Below are positions 8,349-16,629 of a stretch of DNA of 64,000 nt, in pieces. This DNA is from CAVQBC01 sp963710665 (GTDB taxonomy: Bacteria; Actinomycetota; Thermoleophilia; Solirubrobacterales; Solirubrobacteraceae): positions 124,001 to 188,000 of the forward strand of contig CAVQBC010000008.1 in the NCBI GenBank assembly GCA_963710665.1, written 5' to 3'. The translations under genes were made by a program, and so were the position numbers. Numbering within the stretch: the first letter of the stretch is position 1; each line of letters opens with the position of its first letter. The notes under the pieces are model-generated. The model worked only from the letters and a program-made list of their open reading frames with translations. It made no database searches and was not told the origin of the DNA.

Positions 8349-8986
8349 GGACCGAGGCGGTCATCTTCGACTGCGACGGCGTGCTCGTGGACTCCGAGCC
8401 GGTGTCCAACCGCGTGCTGGCCGAGTGCCTCACCGCGGCGGGTCTCCCGCACACGATCGACGACTGCTACCGCGACTACATGGGGCGCTCGCTCGAGCAG
8501 TGCCTCGTGCTCGCCGCGGGGCGTCACGGGCGGGAGCTCCCGGTCGATTTCCGGGAGACCTACCACGACGCGCTGGCGGCGGCGGTCGTCCTCGAGCTCG
8601 AGCCCGTGCCGGGGATCGCCGCCGTCCTCGAGGACCTCGCGCTGCCGTGGTGCGTGGCGTCGAGCGGGCCGCACGAGAAGATGCGGCTCACGCTCGGCCA
8701 CACGGGCCTGCTCGCGCGCTGCGAGGACCGGCTGTTCAGCGCCGCCGACGTCGGGCGCGGCAAGCCGGAGCCCGACCTGTTCCTGCACGCGGCCCGCAGC
8801 ATGGGCTTCGACCCGGCGCGCTGCGCCGTCGTCGAGGACAGCCCGGCGGGCGCGGTGGCGGGCCGCCGGGCGGGGATGCGCGTGCTCGGCTACGCCGCGC
8901 GCACCGATCCCGCCGCGCTGGCCGGCGAGGGGGCGGAGGTCTTCGACGACATGCGCGCGCTGCCGGACCTGCTCGCCTCCCGATGA
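8345..8986 (+). CDS. HAD-superfamily phosphatase, beta-phosphoglucomutase-like
   Basis: A 213-residue haloacid-dehalogenase phosphatase or phosphomutase of the GS/PGM subfamily. Motif I is VIFDCDGVLVDSEP with both catalytic aspartates. Motif II is VASSGP and motif III/IV is GKPEPDLFLHAA plus VVEDSPAGAVAG. A helical cap lies between motifs I and II. The GTG at 8345 overlaps the sirtuin stop by 4 bases and was preferred over GTG 8339. The substrate is unknown; sugar phosphates and phosphoglycolate are usual. It is the last gene of the operon: the downstream dodecin has its own ribosome site. Confidence 0.88.
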   Translation: MRTEAVIFDCDGVLVDSEPVSNRVLAECLTAAGLPHTIDDCYRDYMGRSLEQCLVLAAGRHGRELPVDFRETYHDALAAAVVLELEPVPGIAAVLEDLALPWCVASSGPHEKMRLTLGHTGLLARCEDRLFSAADVGRGKPEPDLFLHAARSMGFDPARCAVVEDSPAGAVAGRRAGMRVLGYAARTDPAALAGEGAEVFDDMRALPDLLASR

Positions 8987-9043
8987 CTCACACCCCGCCG
9001 CTCGGGTAGGTTCCGGTCAACCGACCCCGAAGGAGGAGGGCAC

Positions 9044-9250
9044 GTGGCGGTCACCAAGATCATCGAGCTGGTGGGCAGCTCGGCAACCAGCTCGGACGAC
9101 GCGGTGCAGGACGCGCTCAGCGAGGCGCGCAAGACCATCCGCAACGTCAAGGCCGTGGACGTCGTGTCGACCGGCCTGCGCGGCGACAATCTCAGCGAGT
9201 GGCGCGCACACGTGCGCATCTCCTTCCTGATCGACCGCGTTTCGGAGTAA
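9044..9250 (+). CDS. Dodecin, flavin-storage protein
   Basis: A 68-residue dodecin, which forms a hollow dodecamer that stores flavins. It has the family pattern KIIELVGSSATSSDDAVQ, EARKTIRNVKAVDVV (aromatic stacking position region) and the final strand RAHVRISFLIDRV. The GTG start follows AAGGAGGAGG with a 6-base gap, a strong ribosome site. A small hairpin with TTACTTT follows directly. The length is complete for the family. Confidence 0.92.
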   Translation: MAVTKIIELVGSSATSSDDAVQDALSEARKTIRNVKAVDVVSTGLRGDNLSEWRAHVRISFLIDRVSE

Positions 9251-9272
9251 TCGCCCAGAGGGCGATTACTTT
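9251..9272 (+). terminator. Dodecin terminator
   Basis: Stem TCGCCC-AGA-GGGCGA directly after the stop codon, followed by TTACTTT. This is one of the few T-rich terminators in the window. Confidence 0.6.
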
Positions 9273-9332
9273 GGGAGTTCTGGCCCCCAGGAGCGCGCCG
9301 CGCTCTGGCCTGTCGTCTGGGCCAGAACTCCC
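9273..9332. terminator. Long perfect hairpin at a convergent junction
   Basis: 14-bp perfect inverted repeat GGGAGTTCTGGCCC / GGGCCAGAACTCCC. The 32-base loop can itself pair (AGCGC/GCGCT and CCAG/CTGG). It lies between dodecin and the convergent 9353-10225 gene and is likely a two-way terminator. Confidence 0.55.
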
Positions 9333-9352
9333 GCGGTACTGAGGGACGGGGA

Positions 9353-10225
9353 TCACCGGGGGGAGGCGGCGCGGGTGCGGATCGCCTCCTCCAGGCGGCT
9401 GAGGGCGGGCTCGATCGCGGCGGCCTCCGCCGGCTGGAGCCCGCCCTGCAGCGCGGTCCGCGCCGCGGCCTCGACGGCGGCGCGGTGCCGCTGCAGCTCC
9501 TCGATGTGCGCGGCGATGCCGGCGACGTCGCGCCAGCCCTCGAGCTCGGCGAGCGCCGCGTCGAGGGCGATCCGGGTCTGCAGGGCGGCCTCGCGCTGGC
9601 GGCCGTGGTCGAGGTCGAGGCGGGCGCGCAGGGCCAGCTCCTCGCAGGCCAGCGCGACGTCGCGTCCGGCCAGCAGGGCGGCGAGGCGGTCCTGGGCCTC
9701 GACGCCCGCGATGGCGCCCGGCCGCCGTCCCGGCCGCGGCAGCTCGCGCGCGACCTCCCAGCGCCCCTCACCGGTCTGGGCCCCGCTGCCGTAGCCGACG
9801 CGCGTGACCAGCGCGCGGGCCGGCCCGACCTCGGCGACGTAGGGGTCGGCGGTGGCCACGCGGTGGCCCTGCACGGCCTGGTTGAGCACCGCGAGGGCGG
9901 CGCGGACGGTCGCCGGGGCGTCCGCGCCGGCCGCCCGCTCGAGCCAGGCCGCCGCGGCCGGCGCCTCGCCCAGCGGCACGGCGTCGACCACCGTCGCGCG
10001 GGTCACGTCCACCGGCTGCGGGCCGCGGGCGGGGTCCGCGGCGCGGGCCCGGCGCCGCACGCGCTGCAGGCGCCGCGGCGCCGTCACGGCCGAGATCACC
10101 ACGACGTGGCGGGCCTCGTCGCCCGCGAAGCGCCGGACCACGTAGCGCCCGGGCGGCGGGCCGAGCCGGTCCGCCAGCTCCCACTGCACGAAGCCGAAGC
10201 GGAGGCTGCCGGGCCGGTCGCTCAT
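9353..10225 (-). CDS. Conserved-looking hypothetical protein, 290 aa
   Basis: I do not recognise the family. The protein begins SLRFGFVQWELADRLGPPPGRY and has a mixed alpha/beta first half (YVVRRFAGDEARHVVVISAV), which would suit a small-molecule or peptide fold. The second half is almost entirely helical and rich in Ala, Arg and Glu, suggesting a coiled coil (residues about 185-290). There is no signal peptide or membrane segment. It is encoded 23 bases after the cell-wall hydrolase stop on the same strand, so it is probably co-transcribed with it and may help its export or control. Codon bias supports a real gene. Confidence 0.75.
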   Translation of the reverse strand: MSDRPGSLRFGFVQWELADRLGPPPGRYVVRRFAGDEARHVVVISAVTAPRRLQRVRRRARAADPARGPQPVDVTRATVVDAVPLGEAPAAAAWLERAAGADAPATVRAALAVLNQAVQGHRVATADPYVAEVGPARALVTRVGYGSGAQTGEGRWEVARELPRPGRRPGAIAGVEAQDRLAALLAGRDVALACEELALRARLDLDHGRQREAALQTRIALDAALAELEGWRDVAGIAAHIEELQRHRAAVEAAARTALQGGLQPAEAAAIEPALSRLEEAIRTRAASPR

Positions 10226-10248
10226 CCGTCCGGCCGCGCGCGGGCCCG

Positions 10249-12765
10249 TCAGCCGCCGGAGTCGAGCGCGTCCTTCGACGGGCGGCGGCGGACCGTCGGG
10301 TTCTCGATCGAGCCCAGGCGGTCGATGAGCCGGGTCCACTGCCGCGGGCCGAGGATCGCGTTGACCTGGCGCGCGGTGCGGGAGTTGGCCCCGAACGACG
10401 GCTTCCAGCCCACGTGGATGTGGTCGGCGTGGTCGCCCATCGCGAACGTGTTGTCGGTCCCCTCGAAGGTCATCAGGCTGATGATCTGGTGGGGCTTGAG
10501 CGTGCCCTGCAGGGTCAGCAGGCGCTGGATGGCGAGCTCGGTGATCGAGCCGGCGCCCTGGTGGTCCTGGATCGGGACGCCGTTGATCGCCGCGATGTCG
10601 ACCGCGTTGCCCGACGAGTGCTCGGAGACGTTGCCCGAGGTGGTGAGGCGGCTGTGGCCGCACTTGAGGGAGCTGACGCTGGGCCGCATGCCAGAGGCGG
10701 CGAGGTACTCGAGCGTGGCCAGCACGCGCCGGTCGACCTGGCCGGCCTCCACGTCGCGGCGGCCGCACTCGTAGAGCTGGATGCGCGGGTTGGCCAGCAC
10801 CCGCCGCGCCAGCATCTCCTTGTTCATCAGCAGGATCTGGCCGATCGAAGGCGTCCGCGCGTCGGGGCCCGAGAAGGGGCTGCGCCCCGAGGCGCCGTAG
10901 ACGGCGGTCGACTCGAGCAGCTTCCAGCCGTCGAGGATCGGCTTGGGGTCGATGCGCGGGGCGCGGGCGCCGGCGGGCCGGACCTCGAAGACGAGGTGGG
11001 GCGTCTGGCTCGCCACGGTCGCGCCGAGCCGGCCGAGGGTCGTGCCCGCGACCACGCGCGCCCCGGGCTTGAGGCGCTTCCACTCGATCCCCCGCGTGTC
11101 GCCGAAGAGGCGGCGCAGGTAGGCGTCGGACCCGCCGGAGCCCATGCGGCGGTACAGCTGCTGGTCGCCGCCGGCGCGCCGCGACCGGGGCCGGCGCGGG
11201 TTGGCGAACAGGCGCTCCTTGGTGGCGCCGGCGGCGGCGTCGCGGGAGGAGGAGGGGCCGGCGCCCTGCCGGTCGCCGCCGCGCGGGGCGCCCTGCCCCG
11301 ACGGGCGCCGGGACGCCGGGCGCTCGGTGGACGACGCGGGCTGCTGCGGGGGCGCGTCCGCCTTGGGCAGCTCGAGCTCCTGGCGGATCTGGCGCCGGCT
11401 GACGTGCCGTGACTCGGGCGAGGGATAGGTCCGCTCGACCTTGGCGAGGTTCCCGTAGGTGTAGGTGTTGCCGTAGACGTCCTGGATCTGGACGAAGCGG
11501 CCGAGGCGCTCGCTGATCCCGGTGCGGACGACGCGGCCGTCGTTGGCCGCCACCACGGCGGCGCCGTGGCGCGAGTAGACGCGGATGCCGCGGCGGCCGG
11601 CGCGCGACTCGACGGGACGGGCCGCGTTCTCGCCACGCTCCACGCGCTCGCTGCGCGTGGAGACCGCGCCGGCGTAGCGGGCCTTCGCGTTGACCGGGAA
11701 GCGCCCCTGGGTCAGGCCGGTGAGCGAGCCCACGAGGCCGGCGGGCAGCCCGCCGATCATCCGCGCGCGCGTGAGCACGGAGTCGACGTACCAGTCGGCG
11801 TGGTTGTAGGCGAACACCGCGCGGCGGAGGTCGCGATCGGCGCCGGCCGCCCGCAGGTAGCGCGCGGCGGCGAAGATCGAGTCGACCGGGTTGTAGGGGT
11901 CGCGGACGCCGTCCTGGTTGCCGTCGACCCCGTAGGTCTTCCACGACGACGGCATGAACTGCATCCAGCCGGTGGCGCCGGCGGAGCTCACGTTGAGGTT
12001 GCGGCCGTAGTCGGTCTCGACCTCGTTGATGGCGGCGAGGACCTCCCAGCGCACGCCGTACTGGACGCCGGCGGCCTGGTAGATCGGCAGCAGGAACGGC
12101 GGGATGCGGAAGCGCGAGATGAAGAAGCTCGGCACGCCGACCGGCGGGGGCCCGGGCCGGGAGGCCGGCGGGGCAGGAGCGGCGGGCGCCTCCCGGCCGG
12201 CGCCGGCGGGCTTGCGCGGCGGCTCGGCCTCCCGGGTGGGCGCCCTGCGCGCGGGGCGCCGCTCGGCCGGGCGCCGGGCCTTGTCGCGCTCGCGCGGGCG
12301 CGCGCGGTTCGGGCGCGCGTCACCGCCGTCCTCGCGCGGGGCGCCGCCCGCGCGGCCCCAGTCGCCCGAGGGGGCGTCGAGGCCGGGGCCCGGCGAGGGG
12401 GTCGGCCGGGCCGCGCCCGGCGTGGGCGTCGGCGTGGCCGTGCCGGCCGGGGCCTGGGGGGCGGGCGAGGCGGACGGGGTCGGCGCCGGGGTCTGCGTGG
12501 GCGCGGGGGTCGGCGTCGGGATGGGGCCGGCGGTCGACCCCGGCGGCGCCGGGCCGTTGTCGCGGATCGACACGATCCGCTGGGTGATCCCCGGGATCTC
12601 GACCCGCTCGAGCGGCGTGCCGTCCGGCACCTCGACGTAGAGCGCGATCTCCTCGCCCGTCTCCACCGTCACGGTGACGTTGCGCAGGTCGGCGGACGCC
12701 GGTTGGGCGGCGACGAAGAAGATCGCGGCGGTGGCCAGCGCGATCAGCGTCTTGCGGGCGCTCAT
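10249..12765 (-). CDS. Secreted multi-domain cell-wall hydrolase: lytic transglycosylase, M23-like, M15-like
   Basis: An 838-residue exported protein. Residues 1-25 are a signal peptide ending ASA. Residues 75-215 are Pro/Thr-rich and then Arg-rich linker. Residues 220-345 are an MltB/SLT-like lytic transglycosylase (NEVETDYGRNLNVSSAGATG, WMQFMPSSWKTYG). Residues 385-625 resemble an M23/LytM fold split by a basic linker, but the usual zinc ligands are not visible (SRHGAAV lacks HxxxD; TPHLVFEVR lacks the first His of HxH). Residues 690-800 look like an M15 peptidase or binding domain with SEHSSGNAVDI and DHIHVGW, the HxxGxAxD and HxH zinc motifs. It likely cuts glycan and stem peptide during growth or division. 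Confidence 0.85.
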   Translation of the reverse strand: MSARKTLIALATAAIFFVAAQPASADLRNVTVTVETGEEIALYVEVPDGTPLERVEIPGITQRIVSIRDNGPAPPGSTAGPIPTPTPAPTQTPAPTPSASPAPQAPAGTATPTPTPGAARPTPSPGPGLDAPSGDWGRAGGAPREDGGDARPNRARPRERDKARRPAERRPARRAPTREAEPPRKPAGAGREAPAAPAPPASRPGPPPVGVPSFFISRFRIPPFLLPIYQAAGVQYGVRWEVLAAINEVETDYGRNLNVSSAGATGWMQFMPSSWKTYGVDGNQDGVRDPYNPVDSIFAAARYLRAAGADRDLRRAVFAYNHADWYVDSVLTRARMIGGLPAGLVGSLTGLTQGRFPVNAKARYAGAVSTRSERVERGENAARPVESRAGRRGIRVYSRHGAAVVAANDGRVVRTGISERLGRFVQIQDVYGNTYTYGNLAKVERTYPSPESRHVSRRQIRQELELPKADAPPQQPASSTERPASRRPSGQGAPRGGDRQGAGPSSSRDAAAGATKERLFANPRRPRSRRAGGDQQLYRRMGSGGSDAYLRRLFGDTRGIEWKRLKPGARVVAGTTLGRLGATVASQTPHLVFEVRPAGARAPRIDPKPILDGWKLLESTAVYGASGRSPFSGPDARTPSIGQILLMNKEMLARRVLANPRIQLYECGRRDVEAGQVDRRVLATLEYLAASGMRPSVSSLKCGHSRLTTSGNVSEHSSGNAVDIAAINGVPIQDHQGAGSITELAIQRLLTLQGTLKPHQIISLMTFEGTDNTFAMGDHADHIHVGWKPSFGANSRTARQVNAILGPRQWTRLIDRLGSIENPTVRRRPSKDALDSGG

Positions 12766-13094
12766 CGCGCGCCTCGTGCCCGGTCGATGGTCCGGGCACG
12801 ATCGCGCAGCCGTCGCCCGCCGAGAGTCCTCAGGCGTGCTCGGGCGCTAGTGATTGCCATGGCGCATTGCAGTTCGAAACCGGTGAACGAGCGCAAGGTT
12901 GCGCGGTCTGCGCTTGCGAGCCTCGACGAAATGATGGCGCACGCAGCAGCATCATCTGCACGTCGCGACCCAGGATGACCCAATCCTCACGCTCGACTTG
13001 AACCTTAGAGTGGTCTTTGTCGGACGTGGGTCAGCGTCCCCAGCACTGCTACGTTCCCGCTCGGACAGCACCACGAACGCCTGGAGGCAACACC
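12766..13094. promoter_or_regulatory. Divergent control region with a leader hairpin
   Basis: A 329-base stretch between two divergent genes with no credible ORF. On the hydrolase side a perfect 9-bp hairpin (12775-12800, CGTGCCCGG / CCGGGCACG, 8-base loop) lies about 10 bases upstream of its ATG, right beside the GAGG ribosome site. On the other side TACGTT at 13050-13055 is a possible -10 box, and GGAGG (13083-13087) precedes the 13095 ATG. I looked for the conserved blocks of the c-di-AMP riboswitch, which often controls wall hydrolases in actinobacteria, and did not see them. Confidence 0.45.
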
Positions 13095-13631
13095 ATGGCA
13101 GACGCGCGCGGCGACGAGGGCCTGCGGGATCGGCTCGCGCGCCAGGGCGAGGACGTCCTCGGAAAGCTGGCGCAGGAGCTGCTCGAGAACCCGGTGGTCA
13201 GCGGCGCGATCGCCCGCGCGTTCGAGGCGCGCGAGCGGGCCGGCCAGGCCCAGGAGGCCGCGATGAGCGCGCTCAACCTGCCGTCGGCGGGCGACCTCGA
13301 GCGGCTGACGCGGCGCCTGCGGTCGGTCTCCCAGCGGCTCGAGGGGATCGAGGACGCCGTCGACCGCCTGGACCAGCGGCTCGAGGCGACGGGGCGCGCC
13401 GTCGCGGCGCCGGACGACCGCCTCGCCGCCGTCGAGGACCAGCTCGCGAAGCTCACGGCCGAGGTGTCCTCGCTGACCGCCGCGCTCGACGCGCAGCCGC
13501 GCCAGGTGCCGCGCGAGCAGGAGCGCCTCGAGGTGGACACGCCCGAGAGCGGGGAGGCGGCCGGCAAGCCGGGCGGCACCCGCAGCAGCGGCGCCTCCGG
13601 CGCCGGGCGCGCCGGCAAGGCGTCCTCGTAG
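13095..13631 (+). CDS. Coiled-coil hypothetical protein, phasin-like
   Basis: A 178-residue helical protein. Residues 5-60 form an amphipathic helix (LGKLAQELLENPVVSGAIARAFEARERAG). Residues 65-140 are a heptad-patterned coiled coil (LERLTRRLRSVSQRLEGIED, then LDQRLEATG and LAKLTAEVSSLTAALDA). The tail is Gly/Ser/Ala-rich and disordered. The pattern NLPSAGDLERL followed by a coiled coil recalls phasins or PhaE-type proteins that bind polyester granules, but this is only a resemblance. ATG 13095 was chosen for its GGAGG site. It diverges from the wall hydrolase. Confidence 0.7.
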   Translation: MADARGDEGLRDRLARQGEDVLGKLAQELLENPVVSGAIARAFEARERAGQAQEAAMSALNLPSAGDLERLTRRLRSVSQRLEGIEDAVDRLDQRLEATGRAVAAPDDRLAAVEDQLAKLTAEVSSLTAALDAQPRQVPREQERLEVDTPESGEAAGKPGGTRSSGASGAGRAGKASS

Positions 13632-13670
13632 CCGCGGTCGCCCGCGACGCGCCGCCGAGCCCGTGACGGC

Positions 13671-14375
13671 TCAGGCGAGCGCCGCCGCGCCGACCCGGCC
13701 GAGCTCGGCCTCGGCCGCCTCGAGCCCCTCGGCGTCGATGCGCTCGCGACCTCCGTCGCCGAGCAGGTCCGTGACCGCGAGCGCGCCCGCCGCCGCCGCG
13801 CCGTGGCGGCCGGCGAGGGCGAACAGCACCGCGCACTCCATCTCCACGGCGGCCGCCCCGGCGCGCACCCACCGCCGCGCGCGCTCCGGGTCGGGGTCGT
13901 AGAAGAGGTCGCTCGAGGCCACGACGCCGCTGCGGGCGTCGCCGGCGCCCGACCGCAGCGCGGCGAGCAGCTCCGGGTCGGGCACCGCCACGCCCTCGGC
14001 GCCCAGCGCCCGGCTCGCGCCGTCCTCGCACAGCGCGCCCTCGACCACGATCACCTCGCCGAGGCGGTGCCCGCCCGTCAGCGCGCCGCAGGTTCCGAGC
14101 CGCACGAGCCGGCGCGCGCCGAGCATCAGCAGCTCCTCGATGACGATCGCCGCGCTCGGCCCGCCCATCCCGGTGCTCTGGATGGTCAGCGGCGCCCCGT
14201 CGCCGATCGCCGGGCCGCTGTAGCCCCACAGCCCGCGGTGGTGGTTGAACATCTTCGGGCCCTCGATCAGCTGCTGCGCGAGGCGCAGCGCGCGTCCCGG
14301 ATCGCCGGGCAGCAGCACGCGCTCGGCGAGGTCGGCGCTCGGACGCAGGTGAAGGGTCGGGTGTGACACGGCCAC
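13671..14375 (-). CDS. deoD: Purine nucleoside phosphorylase, DeoD/uridine phosphorylase family
   Basis: Phosphorolysis of nucleosides to free base and ribose-1-phosphate, in salvage. The 234-residue protein has the hexameric NP-I family motifs: LLPGDPGRA (phosphate site), the substrate loop IQSTGMGGPSAAIVIEELL, RLGTCGAL, and the purine-site segment AAAVEMECAVLF. The GDPGR and GTCG motifs favour the DeoD-like branch. Substrate preference (inosine/adenosine or uridine) cannot be fixed. It sits head to head, 26 bases apart, with a small lysine-rich protein gene. Confidence 0.85.
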   Translation of the reverse strand: MAVSHPTLHLRPSADLAERVLLPGDPGRALRLAQQLIEGPKMFNHHRGLWGYSGPAIGDGAPLTIQSTGMGGPSAAIVIEELLMLGARRLVRLGTCGALTGGHRLGEVIVVEGALCEDGASRALGAEGVAVPDPELLAALRSGAGDARSGVVASSDLFYDPDPERARRWVRAGAAAVEMECAVLFALAGRHGAAAAGALAVTDLLGDGGRERIDAEGLEAAEAELGRVGAAALA

Positions 14376-14401
14376 CGCATGGAACTAGACTGGCGCCCCC
14401 T

Positions 14402-14797
14402 ATGGCCAAGAAGAAGACCAAGAAGGCCCTCAAGTCGCTGAAGTCAGAGGTCCAGGCGCTGACCGACCGCATCGCCTCCCTCGAGAAGCCGGGCTCAGCC
14501 GGCGCCGGCGGCGCCGGCACCGCGGCCTCCGGCTCCTCGCCCGCCGAGGGCGACGGGCCGCCGCGGTCCCGCGCGCGCCGGACCGCCGCGTCCGCCGGCG
14601 GCCGCAAGCCCGCGTCGTCCGCTCGGTCGGCGGCGTCCCGCAAGCCGGCGTCGTCCGGCCGCTCCGCGGCGGCCGGCAGGTCCACGACGGCGCGCAAGCC
14701 GGCGGCGGCCAAGAAGCCGGCGACGCCGCGCACGGCCAAGCCGGCGAGCAGCCCGTCGGCCCGGCGCGGCACACGCGGGTCGGGCTCCGGCTCCTGA
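14402..14797 (+). CDS. Lysine/alanine-rich protein with H1-like tail
   Basis: A 131-residue basic protein. The first 30 residues (MAKKKTKKALKSLKSEVQAL, then TDRIASLEKPG) form a short coiled coil. From residue 40 the sequence is a low-complexity, unstructured repeat of Lys-Pro-Ala and Arg-Ser units (RKPASSARSAASRKPASSGR; AKKPATPRTAKPAS), like the tails of actinobacterial histone-like proteins and eukaryotic H1. A DNA- or RNA-compacting role is inferred from composition. A -10-like TAGACT lies 10 bases before the ATG. The next gene follows after 3 bases. Confidence 0.65.
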   Translation: MAKKKTKKALKSLKSEVQALTDRIASLEKPGSAGAGGAGTAASGSSPAEGDGPPRSRARRTAASAGGRKPASSARSAASRKPASSGRSAAAGRSTTARKPAAAKKPATPRTAKPASSPSARRGTRGSGSGS

Positions 14798-14800
14798 GCG

Positions 14801-15232
14801 GTGACCGCGGAGTTCTCCTCCCCCGGGGAGTTCCGCGAGGTGATGGACCGGGTGTTCGGGCTGATGGACTCCGATCCGGAGATGGGCCCCGAGCTGCGCG
14901 ACGCCGACGTGCCCCAGCGCTTCGAGTTCGACGACCTCGACCTCGTCGTCAACATCCGCGCGGCCCGGCGGGGCGAGCCGGGCAACCTGCACTGGGAGTG
15001 GACGGACGACGTCGACTGGGAGCCCCGGGTGCAGATGACGATGGCGTCGGGCACCGCGAACCGCTACTTCCAGGGTGAGGAGAACGTCGCGCTGGCGATC
15101 GCCCGGCGGCGCATCCGGACCCGCGGTGACGTCAAGGCGGCGCTCAGCCTGATCCCGATCACGAAGCCGGTGTACGCGCGCTACCGGGCGCTGGTCGAGG
15201 CCGAGTATCCGCATCTGCGGGCTGATCGCTGA
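14801..15232 (+). CDS. SCP-2 sterol-transfer-like protein
   Basis: A 143-residue single-domain protein. It begins with a helix (FREVMDRVFGLMDSDPEMGP) and has the beta-sheet and final helices of an SCP-2-like lipid-binding fold: VQMTMASGTANRYFQGEENV, ALAIARRRIRTRG and IPITKPVYARYRALVEAEYP. SCP-2-like proteins bind hydrophobic ligands such as acyl chains. Here a GTG start lies 3 bases after the lysine-rich gene's stop, so both are translated from one mRNA. The family call rests on pattern only; no ligand is known. Confidence 0.65.
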   Translation: MTAEFSSPGEFREVMDRVFGLMDSDPEMGPELRDADVPQRFEFDDLDLVVNIRAARRGEPGNLHWEWTDDVDWEPRVQMTMASGTANRYFQGEENVALAIARRRIRTRGDVKAALSLIPITKPVYARYRALVEAEYPHLRADR

Positions 15233-15250
15233 CCTGCGGCGGTCAGTTGA

Positions 15251-15279
15251 TTGACAGGATTCGGATCGTCGAGTACATG
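15251..15279 (+). promoter_or_regulatory. Strong sigma-70-like promoter with a long leader
   Basis: TTGACA (15251-15256), a 17-base spacer, and TACATG (15274-15279). A start here would give the cyclase gene a leader of about 165 bases. The leader contains a possible hairpin (GCCGCAT/ATGCGGC around 15390-15410) and no obvious ORF. A second -10-like box, TAGCGT, is at 15435-15440. Confidence 0.45.
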
Positions 15280-15453
15280 TTTCCTCGGCAATAGGCCGGG
15301 AAGTGAGGGGCTTCTTGAGGTCTCCCGCAAGGCGTCGCCACCACGACGAACGCCGCCGGCCGAGGCAGCGGGCCGCATTGCCCGCATGCGGCGGGGCCAC
15401 GACCGCGGTCCCGCCGCTTCCATGTCGGGGCGGGTAGCGTCAAGCCGACGCAG

Positions 15454-16629
15454 ATGCCCGCGGTCCCGCACAGCCGCATCGCCCGGCAGCTCGGCGTCGA
15501 GCCGGCCACCCTGCGCCGCTGGGTGCGCAACGGCGTGGTGCCGCTCCCCGGCGGGGAGTGGACGCCCGCGGCGGTGGCCCACGCGCGCATCGTCGCCCGG
15601 CTGCGCCGGCGCGGGCACTCGATGGCCGAGATCCGGCGGGCGTCCGACGACGGCCAGCTCGCCTACGGGTTCGTCGAGGACCTCTTCCCGACGCCGGAGG
15701 GGGCGCACAGGCTGGAGGACGCGGTCGCGGCCACCGGCCTCGAGCCGGCGCTGATCGAGCGGCTGTGGACGACGGCCGGCTTCTCGGCGTCGCACCTCGA
15801 CCGCCTCTCCGACGACGACCTCGAGCTGCTGCGCGACCTCGCCTCGGTGCTCGCGGCGGGGCTGCCCCTCGTCGCGGTCCTGCAGCTCGTCCGCGTCTAC
15901 GGCCAGGCGCTCACCCGGCTCGCCGACGCGGAGGTCCGGCTCTTCCACCAGTACGTGCACGAGCCGCTCATCCGCGACGGCGTCCCCGGGCTCGTGATGG
16001 CCGAGGAGATGGAGGGGCTCGCCGGCGCGCTGCTGCCGCTCGCCTCCTCGATCATGGAGCGCCTGCACCAGCGCACGCTGCGCCACTTCGTCGAACAGGA
16101 CGTCGTGGGGCACATGGAGGTCGAGACCGGCGACGCCATGGACCTCGGGCGCGTGCGCGTGGCGATCGCCTTCGCCGACCTCGCCGGCTACACCCAGCTG
16201 ACCGAGGAGGCGGGGGACGAGCAGGCCGTCGACCTCGTCGAGCGCTTCGTGGCGGTCGTGGAGGCGACCCTTCCGGACGACGCGCGCGTGGTGAAGACGA
16301 TCGGCGACGAGGCGATGATCGTCGGGACGGATCCCGCGACGCTCACCGAGTGGGCGGTGGACTTCCAGGCCCGGCCGGTCGAGCGGCCGCTGCCGCGCAT
16401 CGGCATCCACCACGGCGCGGCGCTCTACCGCGACGGCGACTACTACGGCCACGTGGTCAACGTCGCCCACCGGGTGGGGGCGCGGGCGGCCGGCGGCGAG
16501 GTGCTGGTAACCCGCCCGATCGTGCAGGCCGCCGACCGCCGGCTCGACTTCGAGCTGATCGGCGAGGTCAAGCTCAAGGGGGTCTCGGGGCCGATCGAGC
16601 TGTTCCTCGCCTTTCCGGGCGGCGCCTGA
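15454..16629 (+). CDS. MerR-like HTH fused to class III adenylate/guanylate cyclase
   Basis: A 391-residue cytosolic protein. Residues 1-75 resemble a MerR-type helix-turn-helix (SRIARQLGVEPATLRRWVRN, RRRGHSMAEIRRASDDG). Residues 90-215 are helical and could be a sensor. Residues 225-391 are a class III cyclase homology domain: FADLAGYTQLTEEAG with the first metal-binding Asp, the VKTIGDEAMI loop with the second Asp and substrate Lys, and the NVAHRVGARA transition-state Asn/Arg motif. It probably makes cAMP. It may bind DNA as well as signal. It overlaps tilS by one base (TGATG). Confidence 0.85.
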   Translation: MPAVPHSRIARQLGVEPATLRRWVRNGVVPLPGGEWTPAAVAHARIVARLRRRGHSMAEIRRASDDGQLAYGFVEDLFPTPEGAHRLEDAVAATGLEPALIERLWTTAGFSASHLDRLSDDDLELLRDLASVLAAGLPLVAVLQLVRVYGQALTRLADAEVRLFHQYVHEPLIRDGVPGLVMAEEMEGLAGALLPLASSIMERLHQRTLRHFVEQDVVGHMEVETGDAMDLGRVRVAIAFADLAGYTQLTEEAGDEQAVDLVERFVAVVEATLPDDARVVKTIGDEAMIVGTDPATLTEWAVDFQARPVERPLPRIGIHHGAALYRDGDYYGHVVNVAHRVGARAAGGEVLVTRPIVQAADRRLDFELIGEVKLKGVSGPIELFLAFPGGA

